DNA of 64,000 bases, from assembly GCF_016881405.1 (NCBI RefSeq), contig NZ_WOFE01000001.1, positions 124,001 through 188,000 of the forward strand, given 5' to 3'. A program made the position numbers and the translations under genes. Source of the stretch: Deefgea chitinilytica (GTDB lineage: Bacteria; Pseudomonadota; Gammaproteobacteria; Burkholderiales; Chitinibacteraceae). The notes under the pieces are model-generated. The model was not told where the DNA came from and ran no database searches. It worked only from the letters and a program-made list of their open reading frames with translations. This document shows positions 8,194 through 17,372 of the stretch, in pieces; position 1 is the first letter of the stretch, and every line of letters begins with the position of its first letter.

Positions 8194-9663
8194 TTAGTTT
8201 CGCCAAAATGCCGTTGTAAATAAAATTAGTACTGAGAAGATCTCCAAGCGCCCTAATAGCATCGTAAAACTACAAACCCAAGTTTGAAAATCAGTTAAAC
8301 CGCTGTAATTGCTTGCTGGGCCGACTTCACCTAAGCCAGGACCTGCATTATTAATGCAGGCAATAATCGCGCTAAAGCTAGAAATGAAATCCATCCCTGA
8401 TACTAATAAAGTAAAAGTGAGGACAACGATGCTGCTGAAGTATAAAAAGATGAATCCCATCACCGAGGCTAAAATGGGAGCAGGAATGATTTGTCCATTC
8501 ACGCGCAAGGGATGAATCCCTTGGGGGTGCAATAACAGTGACATTTGTCGTCCCACTTCACGCGTTTGAATAATGGTGCGAATCATCTTAATCCCGCCGC
8601 CAGTCGAGCCGGCACAGGCAGTAATACATGAGAGCAATAGCATGACCAAGGGCGCAAAAATCGGCCATTGCCCAAAATCGACGCTGGCAAAACCACAGTC
8701 AGTCGCAATTGAAATCAGATTAAATGAGACGTGACGGAGCGAGGTCAAAAAGTCAGGATAGGTTTTTTGCCAGAGCAAGAAAAAACTAAGACCAATGGTA
8801 CTACTTACAATCAGCAGCAGCATTGCTTTGAATTCGGTGTCACGCCAATAGACTGACAGCTTACGTCCGGATAATGCGAAGTAATGCGTCGCAAAATTGG
8901 TCGCGGCCAGTAGCATAAAGATCATTAAAATTACTTCAATTAATGGCGAATTAAAAAATCCTACGCTGGCATCATGCGTTGAAAAACCGCCCAGGCACAT
9001 CGCGGCAAAGGCGTGACAAACTGCGTCGAGCCAAGACATTTCACCGACCCAGCGCAGCAATAAAGTACATATTGCGGTGAGGCCTGCGTAAATCAGCCAT
9101 AAATTGCGCGCCGTTTCATGAATCCGTGGTGTGAGTTTGCTGTCTTTGATTGGACCTGGTGTTTCCGCTTTGAATAACTGCATACCCCCTACACCTAATA
9201 GCGGGAAGATAGCAACAGCCAAGACAATGATACCCATACCCCCTAGCCAATTCAGTAGGTGCCGCCACAGATTGATCGAGGCAGGCAGATGATCCAGCCC
9301 TGTCATCACCGTTGCGCCGGTGGTCGACAGCGCCGACATCGTTTCAAAATACGCATTGGTGAACGACATCGTCGGGTCATACAGCATCAACGGCACCGCC
9401 GCGACGGCGGGTAATGCCGTCCATAAGCCCACTACTAAAATAAAACCATCGCGCGGTAGTAATTCGCGGCGGTAATTACGGGTGAGTAGCCAGAGCGCTG
9501 CACTAAAAATCTGCAGTCCAATCAAGGCATCGATAAACGGCCATAGCCCTGCGTCATTGTTCCACCACGCCACGATAATTGGCACGATAATGCTGAGCGA
9601 AAACAGCATCGAAACGCGTGCGACGACATTGACAGTGGGGAGAAGTTTTTGCGTGAGTTGCAT
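8194..9663 (-). CDS. trkH: Trk potassium uptake membrane subunit
   Basis: Pore subunit of the Trk K+ uptake system. Of 489 residues (typical ~480), most are hydrophobic helices with re-entrant loops containing the filter-like segments SALSTTGATVMTGLD, CLGGFSTHDAS, TDCGFASVDF and INNAGPGLGEVGP. The long basic stretch TGGGIKMIRTIIQTREVGRQMSL is typical of TrkH. The ATG (9661-9663) abuts the trkA stop codon with no intervening base, so translational coupling is expected. It is the last gene of the def-to-trkH run. Confidence 0.95.
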   Translation of the reverse strand: MQLTQKLLPTVNVVARVSMLFSLSIIVPIIVAWWNNDAGLWPFIDALIGLQIFSAALWLLTRNYRRELLPRDGFILVVGLWTALPAVAAVPLMLYDPTMSFTNAYFETMSALSTTGATVMTGLDHLPASINLWRHLLNWLGGMGIIVLAVAIFPLLGVGGMQLFKAETPGPIKDSKLTPRIHETARNLWLIYAGLTAICTLLLRWVGEMSWLDAVCHAFAAMCLGGFSTHDASVGFFNSPLIEVILMIFMLLAATNFATHYFALSGRKLSVYWRDTEFKAMLLLIVSSTIGLSFFLLWQKTYPDFLTSLRHVSFNLISIATDCGFASVDFGQWPIFAPLVMLLLSCITACAGSTGGGIKMIRTIIQTREVGRQMSLLLHPQGIHPLRVNGQIIPAPILASVMGFIFLYFSSIVVLTFTLLVSGMDFISSFSAIIACINNAGPGLGEVGPASNYSGLTDFQTWVCSFTMLLGRLEIFSVLILFTTAFWRN

Positions 9664-11040
9664 TTAGAAAAATCCCACCGATACGGCAAATAATTTTTCA
9701 ACATCGCGAATATGGCTTTTATTGTCGATAAAGACAATCACGTGGTCATCACTTTGAATCACCGTGTCATGATGCGCCATCATCACTTGATCACCGCGAA
9801 CGATCGCTGCCAAATCCGCACCCTGTGGTAGTTTAATCTCATCGAGCTGCCGTCCGACCACTTTCGACGTATCTCGCGTGCCATGCGCAATTAATTCAAT
9901 CGCTTCAGCTTCGCCACGGCGTAAACTGTGCACCGCGACGATGTCGCCTTGGCGCACATGGGCTAGCAAGGCTCCAATCGTGACTTGTGCGGGCGACAAG
10001 GCGACATCAATTTTGCCACCCTGTAATAAATCGACATAGCGGGAACGATTAATAATCGATACCACGCGTCGCGCGCCCATTTGTTTGGCTAATAGTGAAG
10101 ACATAATGTTGTCTTCGTCGTCCGAAGTGAGCGCTAGCATTAAATCGCAGCGGTCAATTTGCTCGTTCTCGAGAAGGTCTTCGTCAGTGGCTTCGCCGTG
10201 CAAGACCAGTGTGTTGGGCAAATGTTCTGCCAGCCAGTTGGCTCGTGCTTTATTATTTTCGATTAATTTAGTTTGAAAGCGTTTTTCGATTTGTTTGGCA
10301 AGACGATAACCCACATTGCCTCCGCCACAAATGGTAATGCGTTTGACGGGCTTTTCGTGGCTGCAAAATTCGTTGATGACCCGTTGAATGTGTTCGGAGG
10401 CCGCTAGGAAAAATACTTCATCGCCGACTTGCAATTCGACGAGACCATCAGGGCGAATACGTTTATTTTTGCGATAAATTGATACGACTCGGCATTCAAT
10501 TTTATCGAGGTAAAGAGCGAGTGTTGCCAAATCTTTACCATCCATATGCGCGCCAGCTTCGACGCGAACCGCAATCATTTTGGCCTTGCCGGCCGCGAAT
10601 TCAAGAACTTGCAGCGCTTCTGGAATTTCAATCAGACTGACCAAATAATCAGTCACAATTTGCGCGGGAGTGATGATGTGATTGACGGCAAAGCCACCTT
10701 CGGTGAATAGGCTTGGGTACTCCAGAATATCTTGATCACGAATCCGCGCTAACCGTGTTGGTACATTGAATAAATCATGCGCAATTTTGCAGGCGGCGAT
10801 ATTGAGTTCATCAAATGGGGTCACCGCAAGTAGTAGATCGGTGTCTCTAACTCCTGCGGCGATGAGTGTTTTGGGGTTGCTGGCTGAGCCAACTAAGGTG
10901 CGTAGGTCTAAACGATCGGCGAGCGGTTTGAGTAAATTGGCATCGTTATCGACGATGGTAACGTTGTACCGCTCATGCACGAGCTGTTCGGCAACTGAAG
11001 AGCCAACCCGACCCGCACCTAAAATTAAAATATTGGCCAA
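9664..11040 (-). CDS. trkA: Trk potassium uptake regulatory subunit
   Basis: Cytosolic NAD(H)-binding RCK protein that gates TrkH. Two tandem RCK units are visible: the first Rossmann motif is ILGAGRVGSSVAEQL at residue ~5 and the second is ICGGGNVGYRLAKQIE at ~235, each followed by a beta-rich RCK_C part (SIYRKNKRIRPDGLVELQVGDEVFF and the counterpart near the C-terminus). 458 residues equals the E. coli length. It lies 83 bases downstream of ntrX and is fused end-to-start with trkH, so K+ uptake is probably coexpressed with the NtrYX system in this operon. Confidence 0.96.
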   Translation of the reverse strand: MANILILGAGRVGSSVAEQLVHERYNVTIVDNDANLLKPLADRLDLRTLVGSASNPKTLIAAGVRDTDLLLAVTPFDELNIAACKIAHDLFNVPTRLARIRDQDILEYPSLFTEGGFAVNHIITPAQIVTDYLVSLIEIPEALQVLEFAAGKAKMIAVRVEAGAHMDGKDLATLALYLDKIECRVVSIYRKNKRIRPDGLVELQVGDEVFFLAASEHIQRVINEFCSHEKPVKRITICGGGNVGYRLAKQIEKRFQTKLIENNKARANWLAEHLPNTLVLHGEATDEDLLENEQIDRCDLMLALTSDDEDNIMSSLLAKQMGARRVVSIINRSRYVDLLQGGKIDVALSPAQVTIGALLAHVRQGDIVAVHSLRRGEAEAIELIAHGTRDTSKVVGRQLDEIKLPQGADLAAIVRGDQVMMAHHDTVIQSDDHVIVFIDNKSHIRDVEKLFAVSVGFF

Positions 11041-11123
11041 GATAAACCTCTCAGTAATTTTTGCAACGAATAAAAAATCGGCTATACGTGATAGCCGATT
11101 TAAATTTTACGCACTCCAATCGC

Positions 11124-12425
11124 TTATTGCTCTTCGGACGCACGCTGTTTGCGTGGCATTTGTATTCCGAGCTGCTTCAGTTTGCGATAGAGGTGCGTAC
11201 GCTCTAGACCGATGCGCTCGGCGACACGGCTCATATTGCCATTGGAAAGCTCAATTTGTCGCTCTAAGTAAAAACGCTCAAATTGATCTCTTGCTTCGCG
11301 AAGTGGCAAATCCAGATCGATTTGCGGCAAAGGCATCGCTTGTGGTGCTACGCCAAGGGTAGCTTCTTGTGAATTAGGCGATAGCTGTGTCAGTAGGCGG
11401 CTCACTGGCAAGATGTCAATATCACCATCGCGGCCGGTGATGGCCAAACTTTTGACTACATTGGCCAGCTGATCAATATTGCCGGGCCATTCTTGCTGGC
11501 TGAGCAATTGCAGCGCGGATTTAGAAAAACGGCGCGGTCCTAATTTATTGCTGCTAACCGTCTGTGCGAGCAAGGTTTCTGCCAGTGCCGCGATATCTTC
11601 TGCGTGCTGGCGTAGCGGAGGAACCGCAATAATTACTTGTGTGAGCTGGCGCACCAGCTCAGGTTCGCACTGGCTGATCAATTGGTCGAGTGGGCGGCTG
11701 GAGGCCGTCACCAAGCGGATTTTATATTTTTCCAGCTTGGGCAGCAGATTGAGCAAGCCAGCTTGCGCTTTCCGATCGAGCCAAGCGATATCGCGGACAA
11801 AAATCGTACCACCAGTGGCGCGATTGAGAATATCTTGCGGCGGCAACGCCAGTTCTTCATTTGAGCTTGGCGAAATGAACGGTGTATTGGGCCGAGTTAA
11901 ATGCCGCGCGCATGTTTCAAAACCGGATCCTGGTTCGCCGGTGAGGGTGATGGGCAGGGTTTGGCTTGAAACCTGGTCAAGCGCCTCACGCAGCGCGTTA
12001 ATCGCTGTGCTATTGCCGAGGCTCTGCAAACCCTGTGCTGGCTTTACCGCATTGGCTGGCTGGGAAAAAGCGCGTTTGACGGTGGCCAATAGTTTTTGTA
12101 AACCAATTGGTTTTTCGAGGAAGTCTAGTGCACCGATACGAGTTGCTTCGACAGCGGTATCGACCGTCGCATGACCAGACATCATAACCACTGGCATTGT
12201 TAGCTGACCATTTCTTGCCCATTCCTTGAGCAGTGTCACGCCATCAGTATCTGGCATCCAAATATCTAATAACACGAGGCGGGGCTCGCCTTGGTTGCGG
12301 TATTGGCGTGCAGCTTCTGCATTTTCAGCGAGTGCAACGCTATACCCTTCATCCAGCAAGATTTCAGATAAAAGCTCGCGGATGCCGATTTCGTCGTCGA
12401 CGATTAAAATCTCTTGATTAGCCAC
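11124..12425 (-). CDS. ntrX: NtrX-type response regulator with degenerate AAA+ domain
   Basis: DNA-binding partner of the NtrY sensor kinase. The receiver domain is intact (ILIVDDE, phospho-acceptor Asp54 in LLDIWMPD, EKP Lys), and the C-terminal Fis-type helix-turn-helix is intact (NMSRVAERIGLERTHLYRKLKQLGI). The central domain is not: the Walker A position reads GEPGSGFET, lacking the Lys; the segment that should hold GAFTGA is shortened and lacks it; Walker B reads GGTIFVRDI instead of GGTLFLDEI. ATP hydrolysis and sigma54 contact are therefore unlikely. Start GTG 12425 has GGGAGG nine bases upstream; the longer frame lacks similarity. It overlaps ntrY by 8 bases. Residues lost are seen directly; altered function is inferred. 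Confidence 0.9.
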   Translation of the reverse strand: MANQEILIVDDEIGIRELLSEILLDEGYSVALAENAEAARQYRNQGEPRLVLLDIWMPDTDGVTLLKEWARNGQLTMPVVMMSGHATVDTAVEATRIGALDFLEKPIGLQKLLATVKRAFSQPANAVKPAQGLQSLGNSTAINALREALDQVSSQTLPITLTGEPGSGFETCARHLTRPNTPFISPSSNEELALPPQDILNRATGGTIFVRDIAWLDRKAQAGLLNLLPKLEKYKIRLVTASSRPLDQLISQCEPELVRQLTQVIIAVPPLRQHAEDIAALAETLLAQTVSSNKLGPRRFSKSALQLLSQQEWPGNIDQLANVVKSLAITGRDGDIDILPVSRLLTQLSPNSQEATLGVAPQAMPLPQIDLDLPLREARDQFERFYLERQIELSNGNMSRVAERIGLERTHLYRKLKQLGIQMPRKQRASEEQ

Positions 12426-14544
12426 TTGTTGTTTCCTCCCAGAGCGGCAGCTCGATCCTAACGTAAGCACCGGTGGCATTGCCCACCTGAACGCGTCCGT
12501 GATGTTCTTCGATGATCTTTTTCACGATCGCTAAACCCAATCCCGTTCCTTTGGCCTTGGAGGTGACATAAGGCTCAAAAACACGGGGCAGGAGCTCAGC
12601 GGGAAAGCCTTTGCCGCTATCTTCAATATAAAGACGCGCCCATTTTTCGTCTTTTTCTACCAAAAGGCAAATCCTTTGCTCTTGAGCATCGGCAATTGCA
12701 TCTTGGGCATTTTGCAGCAAGTTATGAATCACTTGCCGCAAATGAGTTGGATCACCATTGACCATCAATGATCCGTGTTCTTTGAAATCGCACACAATCG
12801 GCGCAGCCTCGTAAAGCACGAGAATTTCTTTTAATAATTGCATCAGATCCAGCGGCCGCTTCTTGCCCGATGGCTTTCTGGCGTAATCGCGGAATGCATC
12901 GACCATCTGCTTCAGTGCAGCCACTTGCTTGACGATGGTTTGGGTATTGCGTTTTAAAAACTCAGCGCCGGATTCATCAAGCTTATCAAGCAGCTTCATT
13001 TCCATACGTTCTGCTGAGAGTTGGATCGGCGTGAGCGGATTTTTAATCTCATGCGCCAGACGGCGCGCTACTTCGCCCCAAGCAGCATCACGTTGAGCAG
13101 AGAGTAGCTCAGTGATGTCATCAAATACCATCACATAGCCGTGTAAATCTTCAGCCCCATCAATTTTTTGCGTCAATCGAGTGCCGCGCACCAATAGCAC
13201 TCGTTTTTCTGTATCGAGTTCGATTTGCCGTTGCCATATTTCATCATCGGATAAGAAGCCGTGAATCGTGTGCGCAAAAAATGCAGTGAGGCTAGGGTAG
13301 GCTTCATTCCACTGCGATAGCGGCAGATTGCCAATCCGGCTTGGATCTAGTCCTAAAATACGTAATGCGCTGTGATTGGCCGATTGTAAGTGCCAATCTT
13401 CATCGAGCGATAACACCCCGGCCGAGAGTGAACCTAAAATCGCTTCGACATACGCTTTCGCTTCCGCTTGTTCGGCTTGATTTTTTTCCAAGGTATCGCG
13501 GGCATCGGACAGTTGTCGAGTCATTCGGTTAAATGAATGGGTCAAAATGCCGAGCTCATCGCGGCTGATTACTGGATGTTGTTGGGTAAAGTCACCCTGT
13601 GCTACGGCGCGCGTCCCTGCGGCCAACACTGATAGCGGCGCAGCGAGTTTGTCCGACAGATAAATTGCCAATGCTAAGGCACCCAGTAGCGCCATCGTTA
13701 ATGCCATAGTCAGTGTCAGACTAAAAATGAGTTTTAAACCGGATCGCGATTGAGACAGCTGTTTGTATTCGCTGCGAACCTGTTCAACCAGTTCAGCATC
13801 TTGTGCCAGTTGTTTCGGTACTGGCTGAATCAGTTGCAGCAACTTGACCCGGTTTGATAACTCGCTGCCCGGCAGTTGCACAATGACCCGCATGATCAGA
13901 CCATGATTGGCATCACTTTCTATGCCTTTGTAGTTACTGCGTTCGGCTTCAGTAATGATTTTCCGGTCGGGTAGATTGGGGACTAAGCCAGCGTACTCAT
14001 TACCGATATGGGCGTGAACTTGGCTGTTTTTATCAAACAGTGTGATTTCTTGCACGCCGGTTTGTTCACGCAGTTTCGAGAGACGCTCTAAGAGCAAACT
14101 CATGCTGTTATCGTGAATATCCCAAGCAATCACATTCGCTTTGCGTTGCAGATCATACAGTTGATAGTCGATGGCATTGCGGCCTAGGTTCAAACCACGC
14201 TCAAGTGCATTATCAACACGGACGTCAAACCACGTTTCGATCGAGCGATTTAAGAACTGTACCGAAAGAGTGTAAACCAAGGCACCCGGTAAAATGGCAA
14301 CCAAAGAGAACATCAACACCATGCGGATGGTTAGGCGAGAACCAAAGACTTTATTTTTAACGCGTTTTAATAATTGAGTGAGTCGAGAGCCGACCAATGC
14401 GGCAAGTGCCAATAGCAATACGCCATTGAGGGTTAGAATGAGTTTGTAATACTCAGATAGCGTTGATGCGTTACCCGACGCTGAGGCCAACAAAAACAGC
14501 AGGATAGTGCCTAAAATGCCCAGGAAAACCAGTAGCTTTTTCAT
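12418..14544 (-). CDS. ntrY: NtrY-type membrane sensor histidine kinase
   Basis: Sensor of the NtrYX pair, 708 residues. Order: two N-terminal TM helices (~3-22 and ~32-50), a third after RMVLMFSLVAILPGALVYTLS, a periplasmic/extracytoplasmic region, a fourth TM near residue 275 (IFSLTLTMALTMALLGALALAIYL), HAMP (SDKLAAPLSVLAAGTRAVAQGDF), PAS (~360-480), HisKA with phospho-acceptor His in RRLAHEIKNPLTPIQL, and an HATPase with N box, DSGKGF and GTGLGLAIVKK. This is the standard NtrY layout. Its ATG overlaps the DUF4390 stop (ATGA) and its end overlaps ntrX, so all three should be translated together. The stimulus is not evident; in other proteobacteria NtrYX is linked to nitrogen or oxygen status. 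Confidence 0.95.
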   Translation of the reverse strand: MKKLLVFLGILGTILLFLLASASGNASTLSEYYKLILTLNGVLLLALAALVGSRLTQLLKRVKNKVFGSRLTIRMVLMFSLVAILPGALVYTLSVQFLNRSIETWFDVRVDNALERGLNLGRNAIDYQLYDLQRKANVIAWDIHDNSMSLLLERLSKLREQTGVQEITLFDKNSQVHAHIGNEYAGLVPNLPDRKIITEAERSNYKGIESDANHGLIMRVIVQLPGSELSNRVKLLQLIQPVPKQLAQDAELVEQVRSEYKQLSQSRSGLKLIFSLTLTMALTMALLGALALAIYLSDKLAAPLSVLAAGTRAVAQGDFTQQHPVISRDELGILTHSFNRMTRQLSDARDTLEKNQAEQAEAKAYVEAILGSLSAGVLSLDEDWHLQSANHSALRILGLDPSRIGNLPLSQWNEAYPSLTAFFAHTIHGFLSDDEIWQRQIELDTEKRVLLVRGTRLTQKIDGAEDLHGYVMVFDDITELLSAQRDAAWGEVARRLAHEIKNPLTPIQLSAERMEMKLLDKLDESGAEFLKRNTQTIVKQVAALKQMVDAFRDYARKPSGKKRPLDLMQLLKEILVLYEAAPIVCDFKEHGSLMVNGDPTHLRQVIHNLLQNAQDAIADAQEQRICLLVEKDEKWARLYIEDSGKGFPAELLPRVFEPYVTSKAKGTGLGLAIVKKIIEEHHGRVQVGNATGAYVRIELPLWEETTSG

Positions 14545-15146
14545 TGGGCGGCCTCATTATTAGCGCCGCGTTGTAGCTCTTGCCAGCCGGAATCCAACAG
14601 CCATTTTTCATCACCTAAAGCGGTGAGTTGATAAGACTTAGGAAGTTGGGTGTGATCTAAGCGAAACCGAATTTTGCCAGCAAAATCATCAGCAGAAATC
14701 TCGCTTCCTTCTAGTACCGACCAGTTTCTTAAAATCGATAAAGCCAGTAGTGCTTCTTCTGCAGTATTAAAATTACGACTTAAACCATTGGTGTTGAGTC
14801 GATATTGGCGTGTGAGTGGTTGATAACTTAAGCGGTAGGTAATGCTGGCATTCGGCGTAAAACCATCGGCCATACTGCGATACCATGAATAGAGCAAAGG
14901 TCTGGTTAGTTTAAAGTCATAAGTAAATGGTAGTGAAAGACCGTTTTTTAATGCTGATTCAATTTCAGGTGACAGTACAACAGCGTAGCGGGCGGAAAGT
15001 TCAATGCGATTGTTGTTAAATTCGACTTCGGATTTTAAGGTTTTGATGCTGCCGGCATGCACATAAACGGTGCACAGCAGCAGCAATGTGGCAATAAAAT
15101 ATTGCCAATCACGTTTTTGAAAAAAGCGCGTAATAAAAACCATCAT
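14541..15146 (-). CDS. DUF4390 family secreted/anchored protein
   Basis: Conserved protein of unknown function that in betaproteobacteria sits between rsmB and ntrY, as here. It has an N-terminal signal or anchor (basic FQKRDW, then YFIATLLLLCTVYVHAG), followed by a beta-rich periplasmic part with the DUF4390 pattern: FNNNRIELSARYAVVLSP, ALKNGLSLPFTYDF, RPLLYSWYRS and SYQPLTRQYRLN. I start at the ATG pair at 15146/15143; an in-frame GTG at 15173 would add nine residues. All choices lie inside the 3' end of rsmB, and the TGA overlaps the ntrY ATG. Position suggests an envelope role linked to NtrY sensing, but that is inference. Confidence 0.85.
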   Translation of the reverse strand: MMVFITRFFQKRDWQYFIATLLLLCTVYVHAGSIKTLKSEVEFNNNRIELSARYAVVLSPEIESALKNGLSLPFTYDFKLTRPLLYSWYRSMADGFTPNASITYRLSYQPLTRQYRLNTNGLSRNFNTAEEALLALSILRNWSVLEGSEISADDFAGKIRFRLDHTQLPKSYQLTALGDEKWLLDSGWQELQRGANNEAAQ

Positions 15147-16395
15147 GTTCCGCAGTGGGTAAAAGCTGACCACCTATAGATTGGCCATGAGGTAATGCTT
15201 GCGATGGTAAGTCCAGGCGCTGTGCATCTGGATGCCGCTCGGCAAATGCCTCGGCTGAAGCCGCATTTTCTATAGGAAAAACTGAGCATGTAGCGTACAG
15301 CAGTTTGCCTTTTGGCGCTACGAGTGCCCAGAGTGCATCCATTATTTTGGCTTGTTGCTGAGCAAATTTGGCCATGTCTTCATTGCGACGTAGCCATTTA
15401 ATGTCAGGATGGCGTCGCGTTACCCCTGTTGCCGAGCAAGGGACGTCAGCTAAGATACGGTCATATTGTTGCCCATTCCACCAAGCACTTGGTGTGGCAG
15501 CGTCACCGACTAGCAAGGTGGCTGATTTATTTAGACGTTTTAGATTATCTTCGACTCGTTTTAGGCGGCTGGCATCGTTATCCAGCGCCGTTAAATGTAC
15601 ATTAGCTAACTCTAAAATATGCCCTGTTTTGCCGCCGGGGGCCGCACAAGCATCCAAAACCGTCATGCCATCTTTCACGTCTAGTAACTTTGCCGCGGCT
15701 TGTGCACCCCAATCTTGTACTGATACCCATCCGTCGAAAAAGTGTGGTAAAAAATCAACACTTGTCGGGCGATTGATACAAATTGCAAAATCATCGAGTG
15801 CTTTTGCCGCGATATTGGCCTCATCGAGCAAGTTCAGATAGGCCGCAACGTTGGTGTGCTCTGGATTGATGCGCAAGGTCATCGGTGGATGTTGGTTATT
15901 GGCCTCCAGAATGCTTTGCCACTGCTCTGGATACGCCGATTTCATCGTTTTTATCCACCAAGCTGGATGCGAGTATTGCCCCATTTCAGTGGTTTTGGCG
16001 CGACGAACTAACTCGTCTTTACCGCGCAGAAAGCTACGCAATACGCCATTTACCAAGCCTTTACCAAAGCCACTACCGGTTTGCGCTGCGACTTTGACTG
16101 CATGGTCAACGATGGTGTGCGGCGCGGTGCGAGAAAATTGCAGTTGATACAGGCTAATCAGTAATAGTGATTTCAGTTCTGGTTCATGCAAAGGGCTACG
16201 CAGCAATTGTTTCAGAATGGCCTCTATTAGCCCAAGTTGGCGCAAAGTGCCATAGCTAATATCCTGAATTGCACCGCGTTGGCCGGATTCAAGTGCTGGA
16301 TTGCTGCGCCAAACCGCATTGAGTGCTTCGGTGAGATTTTGGCCTGCTAAAACGTGTGTCACGGTTTGACCGGCTAATTTTTGCGTTAAAAACAT
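15109..16395 (-). CDS. rsmB: 16S rRNA (cytosine-967-C5)-methyltransferase
   Basis: SAM-dependent methyltransferase that makes m5C967 in 16S rRNA. The N-terminal NusB-like helical domain (~1-140) includes LKSLLLISLYQLQF and HTIVDHAVKVA and is followed by the methyltransferase domain: DWGAQAAAKLLDVKDGMTVLDACAAPGGKTGHIL (SAM-binding CAAPGGKT), ADVPCSATGVTRRHPDIKW (catalytic PC motif) and LLYATCSVFPIENA (second catalytic Cys). 428 residues matches E. coli (429). Two tight hairpins lie directly ahead of its ATG (16400-16438) and there is no good ribosome site, so initiation may depend on RNA structure. The 3' end overlaps the DUF4390 start. Confidence 0.95.
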   Translation of the reverse strand: MFLTQKLAGQTVTHVLAGQNLTEALNAVWRSNPALESGQRGAIQDISYGTLRQLGLIEAILKQLLRSPLHEPELKSLLLISLYQLQFSRTAPHTIVDHAVKVAAQTGSGFGKGLVNGVLRSFLRGKDELVRRAKTTEMGQYSHPAWWIKTMKSAYPEQWQSILEANNQHPPMTLRINPEHTNVAAYLNLLDEANIAAKALDDFAICINRPTSVDFLPHFFDGWVSVQDWGAQAAAKLLDVKDGMTVLDACAAPGGKTGHILELANVHLTALDNDASRLKRVEDNLKRLNKSATLLVGDAATPSAWWNGQQYDRILADVPCSATGVTRRHPDIKWLRRNEDMAKFAQQQAKIMDALWALVAPKGKLLYATCSVFPIENAASAEAFAERHPDAQRLDLPSQALPHGQSIGGQLLPTAEHDGFYYALFSKT

Positions 16396-16399
16396 AGGT

Positions 16400-16438
16400 C
16401 ATTATTTCCAAATAATGAGCCCGACTAAAAGTCGGGCT
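16400..16438 (-). promoter_or_regulatory. Tandem hairpins directly upstream of rsmB
   Basis: On the coding (minus) strand AGCCCGACT-TTT-AGTCGGGCT (16418-16438) is followed at once by CATTATTT-GG-AAATAATG (16400-16417), then four bases and the rsmB ATG. The first is a 9-bp GC-rich stem without a U tract; the second is an 8-bp palindrome. The pair lies after htpX and may partly end htpX transcripts or set rsmB translation. Confidence 0.5.
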
Positions 16439-16497
16439 ACTAGGTATTGGTGTGTAGATTTTGATTTATATGGCTTTGAGCTAAATACCTGCGAATA

Positions 16498-17340
16498 TTA
16501 TCGCCGAACCATGCTCATGTTTCTAAGACGCGCTACGCGTTCTTCGGTACGGGGGTGGGTGCGAAATAAATCTTGTAAGCCACCACCGTGTAAGGGGTTA
16601 ATGATCATCATCTGCGCGGTGGCTGGATGTGTTTCGGCGGTGTGGAGTGGAATGCCGCGCGCATAAGCTTCGATTTTTAACAAGGCATCAGCCAGTGCCT
16701 GTGGGTCGCCAGAGATCCGAGCGCCGCCCGCATCCGCTTCAAATTCACGCGAGCGAGAAATCGCCATTTGTATGACACTGGCCGCCAGCGGAGCCAATAG
16801 CGCAAGTGCGATTCTGGCTATTGGATTGGCGTTGCTATCACGACCGCCGAAAAACATCGCAAAATTAGCTAAGGCCGAGATCGCACCGGCCATTGTTGCG
16901 GAAATCGTCGAAATTAAAATATCTCGGTGTTGCACGTGGGCTAGTTCATGCGCCATCACGCCGCGCAATTCACGGTAAGACAAAACGCGCATAATACCGG
17001 TTGTCGCGGCCACCGCTGCATGTTCTGGGTTGCGTCCAGTGGCAAAGGCATTGGGTTGGTCTTCATCAATGACATAGACTTTGGGCATCGGCAAGCCTGC
17101 ATTACGCGCCAGTTCTTCGACCATGCCGTAGAGTTCGGGTGCGGTACGCGCATCAACTTGTTGCGCGTTATACATCTTGAGCACCATTTTGTCGGAGTTC
17201 CAGTAGGCGAAGATATTCATCCCGCCACCGATAATTAAAGCCATCAACATCCCGCTTTGACCACCAATCATGCCGCCCATCATCATAAACAAGGCCAAAA
17301 TAGCGGCCATAAATAGCGTGGTTTTAAACCAATTATCCAT
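16498..17340 (-). CDS. htpX: Membrane zinc metalloprotease HtpX
   Basis: Inner-membrane M48 peptidase of membrane-protein quality control. Motifs: two N-terminal TM helices (~5-45, very Met/Gly-rich), [12 protein letters not shown] with the HEXXH zinc site, two further TM segments ([37 protein letters not shown]), and [11 protein letters not shown] with the third zinc ligand Glu. ATG 17340 was chosen because AGGAGA lies seven bases ahead; a longer frame to 17367 has no support. Length 280 aa (E. coli 293). It lies between fmt and rsmB on the same strand, 32 bases after fmt, an insertion relative to the common def-fmt-rsmB order. Confidence 0.95.
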   Translation of the reverse strand: MDNWFKTTLFMAAILALFMMMGGMIGGQSGMLMALIIGGGMNIFAYWNSDKMVLKMYNAQQVDARTAPELYGMVEELARNAGLPMPKVYVIDEDQPNAFATGRNPEHAAVAATTGIMRVLSYRELRGVMAHELAHVQHRDILISTISATMAGAISALANFAMFFGGRDSNANPIARIALALLAPLAASVIQMAISRSREFEADAGGARISGDPQALADALLKIEAYARGIPLHTAETHPATAQMMIINPLHGGGLQDLFRTHPRTEERVARLRNMSMVRR

Positions 17341-17372
17341 GTTGCTGTCTCCTAGTTTGATTGCCAATCAGA

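Noticed and set aside
11124-12479. NtrX starting at 12479
   Set aside because: The extra 18 residues have no family similarity, and the GTG at 12425 has a strong GGGAGG.
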